Shown here in pieces: positions 46,354-56,433 of a stretch of DNA of 64,000 nt. Each line of letters starts with the position of its first letter. Positions within the stretch are counted from its first letter, which is position 1. The stretch is from Chryseolinea soli. Lineage in GTDB: Bacteria; Bacteroidota; Bacteroidia; Cytophagales; Cyclobacteriaceae. Location of the stretch: NCBI RefSeq assembly GCF_003589925.1, contig NZ_CP032382.1, forward strand, positions 1,488,001 to 1,552,000, written 5' to 3'. The notes below the pieces were generated by a model, which had not been told where the DNA came from, ran no database searches, and saw nothing but the letters and a program-made list of their open reading frames with translations. The position numbers and the translations under genes are program-made.

Positions 46354-48084
46354 TTATTTAAGGTCATCGGGATTTTTGTCCCAGAAAACTTTCACTGATC
46401 CATCTGTTTTCTGCGTTACCGAACCGTTGAGGTTGGCATAGATTGCAGGATATATAAGCGACATCGCAAACTTTCCACCGTTGAGGGCCAGCATGGGCTG
46501 AATGTTCTTCGGCGAGCTCGTTCTGCGATAGAGGTTATAGGCCTCGATACCGTTTCCAAAGAGCGCGAGATAGTACTCCTTCATCACCACATCGAGTTTA
46601 TCGGACGATGCGTCATAGAGGTTACCCACAAAAATGGTGTAGCTCAAGGTTGGCGTTACCAATGATTCGGGAACGGTTTGACCCAGGGAAGCTCCCATAG
46701 CCTTCACACGATTGATCGACTTGGTGATACCTTGGATCATATGTTCCTTAGCGTCATCGGGCGTGCCGATACCCAGACGAAGGGCTGCTTCAGCTTTTAT
46801 GAAATCGATGTGGAAGGACATGACAATCGGTTCGATTCCCTTTCCATTTCCACCCATGCCTTGTACTACGGGTTGTGTAAATTCAGCGCCAACACCGTCG
46901 CCCGGCAGGTCATCGTCGGGATTCGATGTATAGTTTATGTTGGTGTCTACCAATCCACCGGCGGGGTATACGCCCACTACGGTCTTCACTGTTCCATCGG
47001 GAGGCGTTCCACTGGCATCGCCATGATCGCGTCCGAAGAAGCCGGGCTCAAATACGCAGAAAGGTGTTTCGGATCCATAGTGAAGGGGCTTGGGATTCAA
47101 CACGCAAGGAACAGATTCTCCATCGATCGACAGCGCTTCATCAATCGATCCAACCTGGCGGAAGAAATAATATCTCCAGCGGGGGTCTTCAATTCCTTTT
47201 CCGTCGTAAGCTTCCTTCAGATAGTAGTTTCCGACATAACCTGTGCCGTTACCTTCGGCCGGCGTATAGAACTGACGATACTGAGGATGGCGGGAACGGG
47301 CAGGAATGTCTGCTGTTCCGTATTTGTAGGTGAATTCTTCAGCATCCGTATCGATGAGATCGTCGTCTGCCAACAAGGCTGCGATCGCAGTTGTCGCTTC
47401 TGCTTTGCGGGCAGGATCGGTAGAAATGTTCATCCAGGCTTTCAGTTTTAATGAATTGGCCAGTGTGATCCATTTGTCTGTGTCGCCGCCGTAATAGATA
47501 TCCCTGTCCAGGCCGTGACCACTTGCTGCCAAATCTGTTTGGGCTTCATCCAGGAGCGCGATAGCTTCTGAATAGATCTGCGATCCGGGGTCTGCTTTCG
47601 GGTTAAATACGCCGGTAGTTCCCTGCAGCGCTTCGGTCTTCGGAACATCGCCAAAGACATCCACAAGCGTTATGTAGATGTAGGCTTTCAGGACCTTGGC
47701 GGAACCCGAATGCACTACAAAGTTCCCATCTTTTGCCATGGGAAGCAGGGTTTCGATGTTAATCAAAACATCTTGGTAAGCACGCGTCCACATCTGATCG
47801 AAATTCTGAGAGATCAGTGCTCTTTCATAGGTAGAACCACTGATCATCGCCATCATCCGCACCACCTGGTTAACGCCTACGTTCGTTCCCGTAACACCCG
47901 AAATATCATTACCGGATACCAGGGAATAGAACGCCGCGAAATCCAATTGGATCTTATTCATCAACAGATCGACGTTGGCCTGGCTGGTTGACGCCTCATT
48001 CGGGTTATCCAGATCTCTGTCCATGTTACAAGACATGGCGAACAGGACCAGGGTTAGAGTGAAAATTTTATATATCTTTTTCAT
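46354..48084 (-). CDS. SusD/RagB-like lipoprotein, SusD-like_2 type
   Basis: Surface lid of a SusCD transporter. The 576-residue protein has a lipoprotein signal ending LFAMSC. Helices typical of the tetratricopeptide-like SusD core are visible (NFDQMWTRAYQDVLINIETLL; VLKAYIYITLVDVFGDVP; IYSEAIALLDEAQTDL). The overall sequence fits the SusD-like_2 subfamily rather than classical SusD. Its gene starts 9 bases after the susC stop. Ligand unknown; no glycan-active enzyme is encoded nearby. Confidence 0.85.
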   Translation of the reverse strand: MKKIYKIFTLTLVLFAMSCNMDRDLDNPNEASTSQANVDLLMNKIQLDFAAFYSLVSGNDISGVTGTNVGVNQVVRMMAMISGSTYERALISQNFDQMWTRAYQDVLINIETLLPMAKDGNFVVHSGSAKVLKAYIYITLVDVFGDVPKTEALQGTTGVFNPKADPGSQIYSEAIALLDEAQTDLAASGHGLDRDIYYGGDTDKWITLANSLKLKAWMNISTDPARKAEATTAIAALLADDDLIDTDAEEFTYKYGTADIPARSRHPQYRQFYTPAEGNGTGYVGNYYLKEAYDGKGIEDPRWRYYFFRQVGSIDEALSIDGESVPCVLNPKPLHYGSETPFCVFEPGFFGRDHGDASGTPPDGTVKTVVGVYPAGGLVDTNINYTSNPDDDLPGDGVGAEFTQPVVQGMGGNGKGIEPIVMSFHIDFIKAEAALRLGIGTPDDAKEHMIQGITKSINRVKAMGASLGQTVPESLVTPTLSYTIFVGNLYDASSDKLDVVMKEYYLALFGNGIEAYNLYRRTSSPKNIQPMLALNGGKFAMSLIYPAIYANLNGSVTQKTDGSVKVFWDKNPDDLK

Positions 48085-48093
48085 TGTCGTCGC

Positions 48094-51000
48094 TTATAAA
48101 GTTATCCGAAGGTTAACACCATAACGTCTGGCCGAAGGACCTCCCAGGAAGTCGAAGCCTGCACCATTGCCCACACCAAAAGCCGTTCTGTCGAAGTCAG
48201 CTCTGGAGTATTTCGGTGCATTGATCGCACGGAACCAGAGGTTGCTGCCCAGGAAGGAAATGTTGATTCCCCGTACGCCCAACTTCGTGGTGACGGACGA
48301 AGGAAGCGAGTAGCCTAATTTAACTTCTCTCAAGCGTATGCGCGTCGCATCAAAAACACCTCTGTCGTTGGCTGATCCACCGATGATGGAGTTTCCAAAG
48401 AACATACCGGAAGTGGTTACCGGAAGATCGTTAGGCGTTCCGTCCGACTGCTTCACGCCGGGAAGAATGAGGGGAAGACCGGGATTGAAGGCCTCCAGAT
48501 CTTTGGCCACACCGCGACCCACCATGGTAGCGGCGGTGTAGGAATAAACCTGACCACCGTTCACATAATCCCACTGGAATCCAAAGTTGATGCCTTTGTA
48601 ATTCATGTCACTGATCAACGATCCCAACCATTTCGGGTTCGGGTTGGCAATGACCTTAATGTCATTGGAGATTACCCAGTTGCCGTTTTCGTCAACGAGG
48701 TACTCACCTTTGTCATTTCTCACCGTATAGTTACCCTGGATTACGTTGAAAGGTTGTCCTTCAATGGCGAAGTTACCCAGGTTGGTAAAGCCACCGATGA
48801 GGATTTCTTTTGATCCTTCAGGCAAGCTCTCCACTTTGGAAATGTTCTTGGTGTAGTTCACACGAACATCCCAATGGAAATCTCCTTTGCGGAAAGGGCT
48901 GATCGTCAAACCGAGTTCAACACCCTTGTTGCGGATAGAGCCCGCGTTGATCAACGTGGTTTGATAACCGGTTGAAGGGTCGAGCGAGCGATTCAGGATC
49001 TGATCTTTTGCTTGTCTGTTATAATAAGAGAGATCGACCTTTGCCAGGTTGTCCAGCAATTGGGCTTCCAATCCGAATTCAATTTCCGTCAGCAATTCAG
49101 GCTTCAGGTTCTTGTTGGCCAGAACCGTAGGAATTCCTTGCGTAGAAACTACGCCCTGAACGTCTTGGGAAGCCTGGGCGTTGATGGCCAGGTAGGGGCG
49201 TGTGTTATACGGTTCGGGGAAGTTTGCCGAAGTACCGTAGGCGGCTCTTAATTTCAGGAATTCCAAAACTCCGGAAGCGAAGTCGGGGAAGGCCGTCGTA
49301 GGGATGAACGACAAGCTGGCACCGGGATAGAACAAAGAGCGGTTTGCTTTTTCAAGCGTGGTCGACCAATCGTTCCGGCCGGTCAGGTTCACATACAAAA
49401 AGTCTTTGTAACCCAAGCCCATGTCGAAGTAGGCACCGGCCCAGGTTCTGCGCATGGTGCGGTTCAGGTTATTACCTCTGAAGTCGCGTGACGTCGTGTT
49501 GGAGAAGTTACGGTGCTCGATCAAGCCATACACCACTTGTCCGGAGCTTTCCAAACCGGACTGGTCGTTGGTATCGGTACGTGCGTTGAAACCTACCACA
49601 CCGGTCAAATCAAGATCGGTGGCGATCTCTTTGTTGAGGCTCAACATGAAGGTGTGATCCACGATCGTATTGAGGAAGTTGACCGAACGATAGAGACCAT
49701 TTGACAAAAGTTGTGCTTCGGTAGGATAACCCACCGAACCCTTGTTCAGCCAATAGGTCTGTTTTTCGGAGTATGTATCCAAGCCCAAACGGTAGCTTGC
49801 TTTCAACCAGCTGGCGAGCTCATAGTTCAAGCTCACATTGGCAAAGAAGCGGTTTGTCTTCGAAGTTTGCTGCGCGTTAGACAGCAACCAGCGGGGGTTG
49901 GTAACGTCGTTACCGTTGCGATAGTAAACACTGGCGTGTGTTATGGGGTTCTCATAGGGCCAGTTCATCAGGTCGATGTTGCGTGGCACATAGAACAAGT
50001 TTGCAAACACGGAAGGTCCACCGGTGGAGTTACTACCTGTGCCGGCTCCGGTCGGAGGGCTCTTGATCTCGGTCCGCACAAAATTGAATGTGCTGGTGAT
50101 CGAGAGTTTTTTGGTCAGGTTTGCTGTTCCGCCCAGCGCAAGGTTATCGCGCTTCATGTTGTTGTTCTGGATATAACCGCTTTCATCCAAGTGGCTATAG
50201 TTCAGGTTCAGGCTGGAGTTTTCACCTTTGAAACCCAGGTTCAACGACGTGTTCGACGATGATCCTTTCTTGAAGAAATCTTTCACGTTGTTGGGCGCCG
50301 GCTTGGGAACATAGCCCGTGGCATCGGCAAATTCCGGATGATCCGGGAAAAGTGCGCGGTGTTCGTAATAAGGGTGTTTTCCTACGGCTACGTTGTTGGA
50401 AAACAAGCTTCCCCAGTTACTAAAGAATTCACCATAGTCACCATCGAAACCGTTGGCCCATTTATTTTGATACTCCGGCAAAATGGCCTGGATCACAAAA
50501 TAAGATTGGCTCACACTGGCTTCAAATTTTTGTTGCTGCTTGCTGCTGGCACCCGACTTGGTCGTTACCAGGATCACACCGTTCCGTCCCAGCGAACCAT
50601 ACAAGGTTGTGGCGCTCAAACCTCTCAGGATGTTGATGCTGGCGATGTTGTTCGGATCGATGTCGATGAAGCGTGAAGGAGCAATGTTACCGTCGCGGAA
50701 GTCGGTGTTGGAATCGTTGGTCGATGTGTTGATCGGAATACCGTCAACCACCCACAGGGGTTGTGTATTTCCGTTCACCGAGCTGATACCGCGGATGTTG
50801 ATCTTGGAACCGGAACCGGCCATACCCGAAGAGTTCAGGATCTGGAGACCGGGGGTTCTTCCTTGCAACGCCCGCCCTACATCGGTCTCAGGCTTGTTGG
50901 CAAGGTCTGCCGAAGAGATGGTCGTCGACGCATACCCCAGGGCTTTGCGTTCGCGCTCGATACCCTGAGCGGTAACCACGACTTCGGAAAGTTGCTTGAC

Positions 51001-51291
51001 ATCTAAAGTAAGTTGAACATCTAAAGTTGTTCTGTCGCCGATAGGCACTTCTTGGGTGAGGAGACCGATAAAGGAAAACACCAGGCTGGCATCTCCGGAA
51101 GGGATTGTCAATTTATAGTTACCGTCGGTATCGGTAACCGTTCCATTTGTGGTTCCTTTGACCACCACGTTTACACCGGGGAGGGCCGAGCCGTCTTCAG
51201 AGGACGAGACCCTACCGGTGATCGTCCGCTCCTGCGCAAGAGAAAACAGCGCAAAAGCTAACGCGCACCACGTTAGTAGATACTTCTTCAT
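48094..51291 (-). CDS. SusC/RagA TonB-linked outer-membrane transporter (unit 1)
   Basis: A 1065-residue barrel transporter. Signal peptide LLTWCALAFALFSLAQ; carboxypeptidase-like domain TITGRVSSSEDGSALPGVNV; plug with the SusC signature VVTAQGIERERKALGYAST and SKINIRGISSVNGNTQPL, DGIPINTS; then the barrel. It leads an operon with a SusD-like_2 gene and an Ig-like lipoprotein. Its leader and first codons are closely similar at nucleotide level to those of unit 2 (start 56406), which suggests a recent shared origin or shared control, although the mature proteins differ. Confidence 0.92.
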   Translation of the reverse strand: MKKYLLTWCALAFALFSLAQERTITGRVSSSEDGSALPGVNVVVKGTTNGTVTDTDGNYKLTIPSGDASLVFSFIGLLTQEVPIGDRTTLDVQLTLDVKQLSEVVVTAQGIERERKALGYASTTISSADLANKPETDVGRALQGRTPGLQILNSSGMAGSGSKINIRGISSVNGNTQPLWVVDGIPINTSTNDSNTDFRDGNIAPSRFIDIDPNNIASINILRGLSATTLYGSLGRNGVILVTTKSGASSKQQQKFEASVSQSYFVIQAILPEYQNKWANGFDGDYGEFFSNWGSLFSNNVAVGKHPYYEHRALFPDHPEFADATGYVPKPAPNNVKDFFKKGSSSNTSLNLGFKGENSSLNLNYSHLDESGYIQNNNMKRDNLALGGTANLTKKLSITSTFNFVRTEIKSPPTGAGTGSNSTGGPSVFANLFYVPRNIDLMNWPYENPITHASVYYRNGNDVTNPRWLLSNAQQTSKTNRFFANVSLNYELASWLKASYRLGLDTYSEKQTYWLNKGSVGYPTEAQLLSNGLYRSVNFLNTIVDHTFMLSLNKEIATDLDLTGVVGFNARTDTNDQSGLESSGQVVYGLIEHRNFSNTTSRDFRGNNLNRTMRRTWAGAYFDMGLGYKDFLYVNLTGRNDWSTTLEKANRSLFYPGASLSFIPTTAFPDFASGVLEFLKLRAAYGTSANFPEPYNTRPYLAINAQASQDVQGVVSTQGIPTVLANKNLKPELLTEIEFGLEAQLLDNLAKVDLSYYNRQAKDQILNRSLDPSTGYQTTLINAGSIRNKGVELGLTISPFRKGDFHWDVRVNYTKNISKVESLPEGSKEILIGGFTNLGNFAIEGQPFNVIQGNYTVRNDKGEYLVDENGNWVISNDIKVIANPNPKWLGSLISDMNYKGINFGFQWDYVNGGQVYSYTAATMVGRGVAKDLEAFNPGLPLILPGVKQSDGTPNDLPVTTSGMFFGNSIIGGSANDRGVFDATRIRLREVKLGYSLPSSVTTKLGVRGINISFLGSNLWFRAINAPKYSRADFDRTAFGVGNGAGFDFLGGPSARRYGVNLRITL
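51258..51276 (-). repeat. Start-proximal hairpin inside susC unit 1
   Basis: CTAACG and CGTTAG arms, extended by a G-U and a G-C pair, lie 15 bases into the coding sequence. The same hairpin occurs at the same place in the second susC gene. Confidence 0.45.
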
Positions 51292-51324
51292 AGGTTTAGG
51301 TTTAGGTTATTGTATAATATCCGG

Positions 51325-51361
51325 ACCCAATTTAAGGTAGTAAACCACAAAAGGAAATACC
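51325..51361 (-). promoter_or_regulatory. Conserved leader block of susC unit 1
   Basis: Minus strand: GGTATTTCCTTTTG, 13 variable bases, TAAATTGGGT. The same two elements with the same spacing stand before susC unit 2 (56434-56470). TAAATTGG is close to a -7 box. It is likely a promoter or regulator site shared by the two units. Confidence 0.5.
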
Positions 51362-51458
51362 GCAACTTGTTTTTTTTGCGCTATTTTCAATCGCCACGGG
51401 TAAATCATACCTTATATTACGGTATTCGCAATTTTATCAGGAAGACAGAAATCCATGT

Positions 51459-51491
51459 AAAAAGGGACTGCCGTTAGCCGACAGCCCCTTT
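51459..51491 (-). terminator. Terminator after SusCD unit 2
   Basis: AAAGGG-CTG and CAG-CCCTTT pair with one A-C mismatch; a T run follows on the minus strand. Confidence 0.78.
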
Positions 51492-51525
51492 ATTATATAG
51501 ACAATGGATGAATCTCGGGGGAGAT

Positions 51526-53187
51526 TTATAACCCCATCGGATTCTTAACCGGAGCGCTTTCGTCGGAAGGCGGGTTGTAGGTTAATTCGTTATCCGGCAC
51601 ATCCCAGTAATCCAGGTAGCTGTAGTTAATGGTCGCATTGGTGCTCACTACACCGGTATTGTCCACCACCACGGCACCGGTCCTTCCTCCACCGGCGCTG
51701 ATATCTTTGGTGACACCCCAGCGTCTGGCATCATAAAAAGAAAGGCCTCTGAATGCCATCACGATTCTTCGCTCACGGCGAAGTTCTTCCTTCGCACCGT
51801 CGAATGTCAGGCCTGTTCCCGCCACGGCGGCCAGTCCCGCTCCTTGCTCGGTGCGGATCTTATCGATCAAAGCCAGACCACCTTCCGTGTCCGATGTATT
51901 GATTTTCGCTTCGGCACTCATCAAAAGATTCTCCTCATAGGTAGAGGCCAGGTACAATTCATATTCACCCGTTTCGCGGCTGCTCATGATGATCGTTCCA
52001 GCGATGCCATCGCCTCCATTTAACATCTGAAAGCGGGTGTTGAACACATTTCCGCGCGATGACTCGCCTCTCCAAGGCGCAGCCAGCTGTTCAAAGTTAT
52101 TGGCCAATCGCTTGTCGCCCGGTTTGAATTCCTGGATCAGGCGCTCGCTGATCTTATAGGTGATCCCGCTTCCCGGATTGCCTGTCGATTTAGGCGCTAT
52201 GGCTCCGCTGGTAGCCGAAATGAAATCGCCATTATCATTTGAGCGTCCCGTAAACACCATGTCGCCGGCCGCCAGACCATTGTTTGTCAATGTGATGATG
52301 TCCTGCCATTGCGCCGAAGTCATATCGGCCACCGGCGTGTTCACTAAAATATTCCGCGCTTTCATGGTGTTGATGCCTCGCGTCCACATCGCAGGCGTCG
52401 GCACACCACCTTTTCCAACCTGGTTAAAGCTCGGAATCAATTCGCCCACCACCGCGCGATACGTATCGTCGTCGCTCAAGCCGGCAAGTTGTGCGGCGGC
52501 CAAGTCAAAATTTGAATTAGATTCCGCGATGATGGCTTCCTTGGTAACATAGTTGCCGTTTGACTTGTTGACTTCGTTGTTGATCAATCCCGCATAGTAC
52601 GTAGAGCCGATCCTCGAATAGGCATAACCTTTCCACCAGTAGGCCCATGCCTTAACAACACTTTTCTTCGTTTCGACGGGATCCGTAAATTCTACGCTTT
52701 CCACCAACGCCAACACATTGTTCATGGCGTTGTTCATGGCATACATATAAGCCCATTCGTAGAACAACGTGTTTTGTCCAGCGTTGGCGTTGACATTGAT
52801 CAGGCGGATCAGTCCCAATTGTGTGTTGGGCGAATTGGGATTCAGGACCTTTGTGCCATTGTCCAGGATAACATACTGCGGGCAACCGATCTGGTTTCCA
52901 TAAATGTTAGCGGCTTCTTCGCCAATGACGTCGCCCATCAATTCGTGAAATCCCATGGCACCGGTCCAGAAATAACCGGGAACACCATCATAGTATTTCA
53001 ACTCTTTGAATCCGTTGACATAAACGCCACCCTGCGCCAGGGAAACTATGCCCGACTCGCTCGAGGCACTTCCCAATCCCGGCTGGTTCGGGTTCTGAAT
53101 ATCCAGATCGTCTTTGCAGGAAACCGATGTTCCGACAAGCGAAATAGTGAGTATGTATATAAATATCTTTTTCATACGATTTTTCAT
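51526..53187 (-). CDS. SusD/RagB-like lipoprotein (unit 2)
   Basis: A 553-residue surface lipoprotein, signal ending VGTSVSC. The mature start CKDDLDIQNPNQP has Asp residues after Cys-Lys, as expected for the Bacteroidota surface-export signal. The SusD core helices (WAYMYAMNNAMNNVLALVESV; KSVVKAWAYWWKGYAYSRIG) and the C-terminal AFRGLSFYDARRWG with LDYWDVPDNELTYNP fit the RagB/SusD family. A start at Met5 (base 53175) is equally possible. It follows its susC gene by 3 bases. Ligand unknown. Confidence 0.88.
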   Translation of the reverse strand: MKNRMKKIFIYILTISLVGTSVSCKDDLDIQNPNQPGLGSASSESGIVSLAQGGVYVNGFKELKYYDGVPGYFWTGAMGFHELMGDVIGEEAANIYGNQIGCPQYVILDNGTKVLNPNSPNTQLGLIRLINVNANAGQNTLFYEWAYMYAMNNAMNNVLALVESVEFTDPVETKKSVVKAWAYWWKGYAYSRIGSTYYAGLINNEVNKSNGNYVTKEAIIAESNSNFDLAAAQLAGLSDDDTYRAVVGELIPSFNQVGKGGVPTPAMWTRGINTMKARNILVNTPVADMTSAQWQDIITLTNNGLAAGDMVFTGRSNDNGDFISATSGAIAPKSTGNPGSGITYKISERLIQEFKPGDKRLANNFEQLAAPWRGESSRGNVFNTRFQMLNGGDGIAGTIIMSSRETGEYELYLASTYEENLLMSAEAKINTSDTEGGLALIDKIRTEQGAGLAAVAGTGLTFDGAKEELRRERRIVMAFRGLSFYDARRWGVTKDISAGGGRTGAVVVDNTGVVSTNATINYSYLDYWDVPDNELTYNPPSDESAPVKNPMGL

Positions 53188-53190
53188 GGT

Positions 53191-56100
53191 TTAAAATCCA
53201 AAATTCAAACCTACCTGATACGATTTGTAGTTCGGCATCGTGTTGTGATCCACGCCGCGGTCGAACGCTGAGTTGGCTGTTCCGGAGCTCACCTCCGGAT
53301 CCATGCCCGTGTAGTTCGTGAAGGTTAACAGGTTGCGGCCCGTAAGCATCAGTTGAAGCTTGCGCATGGAGTTGATGTGAAGCACTTTGTTGAGATCGAT
53401 ACCCACGGAAACGTTTCTCAGGCGAACAAACGAAGCATCTTCATAGAAATAATCTTTTGTTCCGTTGGCCTGACCTTGCGCATAAACACCGCGGTAGAAT
53501 GCCGTATATGCTCCGGTCTCACCGTTGATCGTGATCGGTTTTTCGTAGTCGCTGTGGATACCATCGCGATACATCCACTCCTTGGTTTGGTTATACAAGT
53601 GACTTCCCTGAACCCAATCGAATTGAAAGACGAACGTGAGGAAATTCTTGTAGGTCATGTTGTTGATGAACGATATGTTGAATTTCGGATTGGGATCGCC
53701 AAAGCTATACAGCTTGCTGGAAAACACGGGCTGTTTGGTTGCCGTGTTCACCACAAAGCCGTTGCTGGCCACCGTATAGTTCGCTTGCTGTGCCTCGGGG
53801 ATAAAATACGAACCATCGGGTGCCTTGTCGTCCACGTGATGCAGGGCGACGCGTCCGTACAACTGGCCGATCTTTTCACCGGGCTTCAACACATAGTTCG
53901 TGCTGCCGGCGCTCGACAACACCACGATCTCCTGGCCGTTGGTCGCCGTGATCTCGGAAGTCTGTTTGCTGAAATTCGTAGTCAGGTTCCAGGTCAAACT
54001 GCTGTTTTGGAAAATGGCAAAGTTCAATGCTGCTTGAAATCCTTTCGACTCTATCGAGAAAGCGTTATCCCTCAACGTTCCCAAACCAGCAGAAGGAGCA
54101 ACGTTCACATCGTAGATGGCGTTGTTGGTACTTCTTTTCCAATAGGACATCGACACGCCGATATCGTTGAACCAGTTTGTTCCTTGCAATACCGTTACCC
54201 CAAAGTCGGTTCCGATCTCAAGTTCTTTGGACACCTCCACGTTCAAGTCAGGATTCGGTTGGGCCGACGGAATGTAGAAGGAGTTGGAAGTACCCAGGCT
54301 CTTGGTGCCCAGCGTAGGGTAACGATCGAACGGCTTTGGCTGAATACCGGCTTCGCCATACGCCGCGCGAATCTTGAAGTCGGGAATAGCACCGGCCAAG
54401 GCTCCGTCTTTCCAGAAATTAAGCGACGACAATCTGAAATAGGCATCGCCCCGGGGGAACGTGAAAGGTTTGGAACCTCTTCCGAAAGAAGAAGAATAGT
54501 CGCTTCTGAAACCACCCGACACACCGGCGACCTCGCCAAACTCAACGCGCTGGTTGACCAGGTATCCGTAGGTAAAGAAGGGCTCGGTATAATCACCACC
54601 GTAATACACAGGGTCGGTCTTGGAACGGGTCACGATGTCGGCGGCAGGAACCACAAACGTGGTGGCCTGGCTGGCTGTGAACGGGCTGTAGGTGGGAAGA
54701 CCCAGTCCATAGCTCAGGTATTGTTTGTTGTTGGTCTTCCGCACATCATACGCCACCTGCGTCACGGTTTTGATGGGAAGGTTCGAGTTGAAATCTTCCT
54801 TGAAGTCGAACGAGATGATGGCCGTTCCCAGGAAGTTTTGAAATGTTTTGTTGAAGAAGTAGTCATCGATCTCCCCCTTCGCGTCCGGCGCAAAGTTTGA
54901 GACCCACGATTGTGTAGCCGTCGCGTTGTTGTTGGCCGTTTGGTTGGCGTAAACAGTGCGCTGTTCCTGGTGTTGGTAGTTCAACCCGTATTTCAGATCC
55001 AACTCTACAAATTTGGGCAACTTGTAGTTCAGGTTGAAATTCTGAAAGAAATCCTCCTTGTTGTCCTTCACGTTGGTGTTGCGCTGATAGTAGAGCGGGT
55101 TAAAGTGGTTCACACCCACCGCATCGCCGAAATAGGCGCCCACATCACCGTCGGTGTCCAACTGCTCGAAGTTGGCAAACGGCCGCGCGTTGTTGATGCT
55201 GTAGATGATACTTCTGTCCTGCGTCTTGATCGTGTTCTTCGTGTAGGCCAGCATGGTGATGCTGCGGAACGTCAACCCCTTCGCGATCTCCGTGCCGAAA
55301 TTGGCTGAAAAGTTCGTGCGCGACACGCCGCCGTTCTCGATGATGTTGCTTTCCTGTTTGTTGTTGGATACCGTAAAATGGAAATCGGTTTTCTCTTTGC
55401 CACCTGATACGGTTACGCTGTTGTTGTACGTATTGGCGGGTTTGAAGAAGAACGCAAAGTGATCATAGTATTGCAGGTTCTTGTCGTACGGCTTGTTCAA
55501 GACACTGGTCGTGCTCAACGGGTTGTATTGCACGTTCTCGCTATAGACCAACGTTGTAGGATCCAGCGTCAGCGGTTTGCCGGAAGTACCGATGACATTG
55601 TTTTCGCCATCGGTAACAAAGGCATGATAATGTGCCTTGTGAAGATTGCCGATGTTCAGGTAGGTGTTGTTGGCCACGCTGCTGGAGAAATCCACGTGCA
55701 CCTTCCCATCTTTTCCTTTCTTGGTGAACATCTGGATAACACCGTTGGCGCCTTGTGCACCGTAGATGGTCGCAGAAGCTGCACCCTGCACAACCTCCAC
55801 GTGATCGATGGCATTCAAGTCGATGGTGTTGAGGGCAGTGGCCCCCACCTGTACGCCGTCCACGAGATAGATCGGCGACGTGCCGCGGTTAATGGTGTTG
55901 ATACCTCGCAAAACAATGTTTGTTTCGGCTCCAGGTGTACCGTTGGTACTGCTGATTTGCGCACCGGCAATTTTGCCCACCAGCGCCTGATCAATCGAAG
56001 CGGTGGGTGCCGCCGGAAAATCCTTCGACCCCACCGATTCAACGGCAATCGCCAGTTTCCGCTTGTCGGTGGCCACGCCGACACCGGTGACAACCACTTC

Positions 56101-56406
56101 AGAAAGCTGGGTGACGTCGGACGAAAGCTGAATGTCAACGGTGTTTTGCTCGCCGACGGGTACCTCAGCCGTCGTTAAGCCGATAAATGAAAAGACCAGG
56201 ACGGCATTGTTACCCGAGACGGTCACGGTGTACATACCCTCCGCGTTGGTTACCGATCCATTGACGGTTCCCTTCACAATCACATTCACTCCAGGTAAGG
56301 TAGAGCCGTCTTCGGCGGAGGTCACCTTCCCTGAGACAGTTCGCTCCTGCGCCATCGCTGACAGCGCAAAAACTAACGCGTAGCACGTTAGTAGAATTTT
56401 CTTCAT
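53191..56406 (-). CDS. SusC/RagA TonB-linked outer-membrane transporter (unit 2)
   Basis: A 1071-residue transporter beginning MKKILLTCYALVFALSAMAQ. The frame runs 51 codons upstream to 56559, but those residues have no signal peptide character and overlap the conserved leader block, so 56406 is the start. Domains: carboxypeptidase-like (TVSGKVTSAEDGSTLPGVNV), plug (TNIVLRGINTINRGTSPIYL, VDGVQVG) and barrel ending VGLNFGF. The long plus-strand open frame 53353-54900 inside it is an antisense shadow. Confidence 0.92.
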   Translation of the reverse strand: MKKILLTCYALVFALSAMAQERTVSGKVTSAEDGSTLPGVNVIVKGTVNGSVTNAEGMYTVTVSGNNAVLVFSFIGLTTAEVPVGEQNTVDIQLSSDVTQLSEVVVTGVGVATDKRKLAIAVESVGSKDFPAAPTASIDQALVGKIAGAQISSTNGTPGAETNIVLRGINTINRGTSPIYLVDGVQVGATALNTIDLNAIDHVEVVQGAASATIYGAQGANGVIQMFTKKGKDGKVHVDFSSSVANNTYLNIGNLHKAHYHAFVTDGENNVIGTSGKPLTLDPTTLVYSENVQYNPLSTTSVLNKPYDKNLQYYDHFAFFFKPANTYNNSVTVSGGKEKTDFHFTVSNNKQESNIIENGGVSRTNFSANFGTEIAKGLTFRSITMLAYTKNTIKTQDRSIIYSINNARPFANFEQLDTDGDVGAYFGDAVGVNHFNPLYYQRNTNVKDNKEDFFQNFNLNYKLPKFVELDLKYGLNYQHQEQRTVYANQTANNNATATQSWVSNFAPDAKGEIDDYFFNKTFQNFLGTAIISFDFKEDFNSNLPIKTVTQVAYDVRKTNNKQYLSYGLGLPTYSPFTASQATTFVVPAADIVTRSKTDPVYYGGDYTEPFFTYGYLVNQRVEFGEVAGVSGGFRSDYSSSFGRGSKPFTFPRGDAYFRLSSLNFWKDGALAGAIPDFKIRAAYGEAGIQPKPFDRYPTLGTKSLGTSNSFYIPSAQPNPDLNVEVSKELEIGTDFGVTVLQGTNWFNDIGVSMSYWKRSTNNAIYDVNVAPSAGLGTLRDNAFSIESKGFQAALNFAIFQNSSLTWNLTTNFSKQTSEITATNGQEIVVLSSAGSTNYVLKPGEKIGQLYGRVALHHVDDKAPDGSYFIPEAQQANYTVASNGFVVNTATKQPVFSSKLYSFGDPNPKFNISFINNMTYKNFLTFVFQFDWVQGSHLYNQTKEWMYRDGIHSDYEKPITINGETGAYTAFYRGVYAQGQANGTKDYFYEDASFVRLRNVSVGIDLNKVLHINSMRKLQLMLTGRNLLTFTNYTGMDPEVSSGTANSAFDRGVDHNTMPNYKSYQVGLNFGF
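56373..56391 (-). repeat. Start-proximal hairpin inside susC unit 2
   Basis: CTAACG and CGTTAG arms at the same codons as in susC unit 1 (51258-51276), with a different loop. Confidence 0.45.
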
Positions 56407-56433
56407 AGGTTTTCGGTTTAGGTTAATTATGGT

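Noticed and set aside
51291..51306. CCTAAACCTAAACCTA-type repeat before susC unit 1 as a telomere- or CRISPR-like repeat
   Set aside because: Only three imperfect hexamers next to the start codon; a related single copy precedes the other susC genes, so it is leader sequence.
53353..54900. 515-codon open frame on the plus strand inside susC unit 2
   Set aside because: It is exactly antisense to a well-supported SusC barrel, its product resembles no known protein, and similar long antisense frames occur under other minus-strand genes (41159-41971, 45160-45885, 57459-58124).
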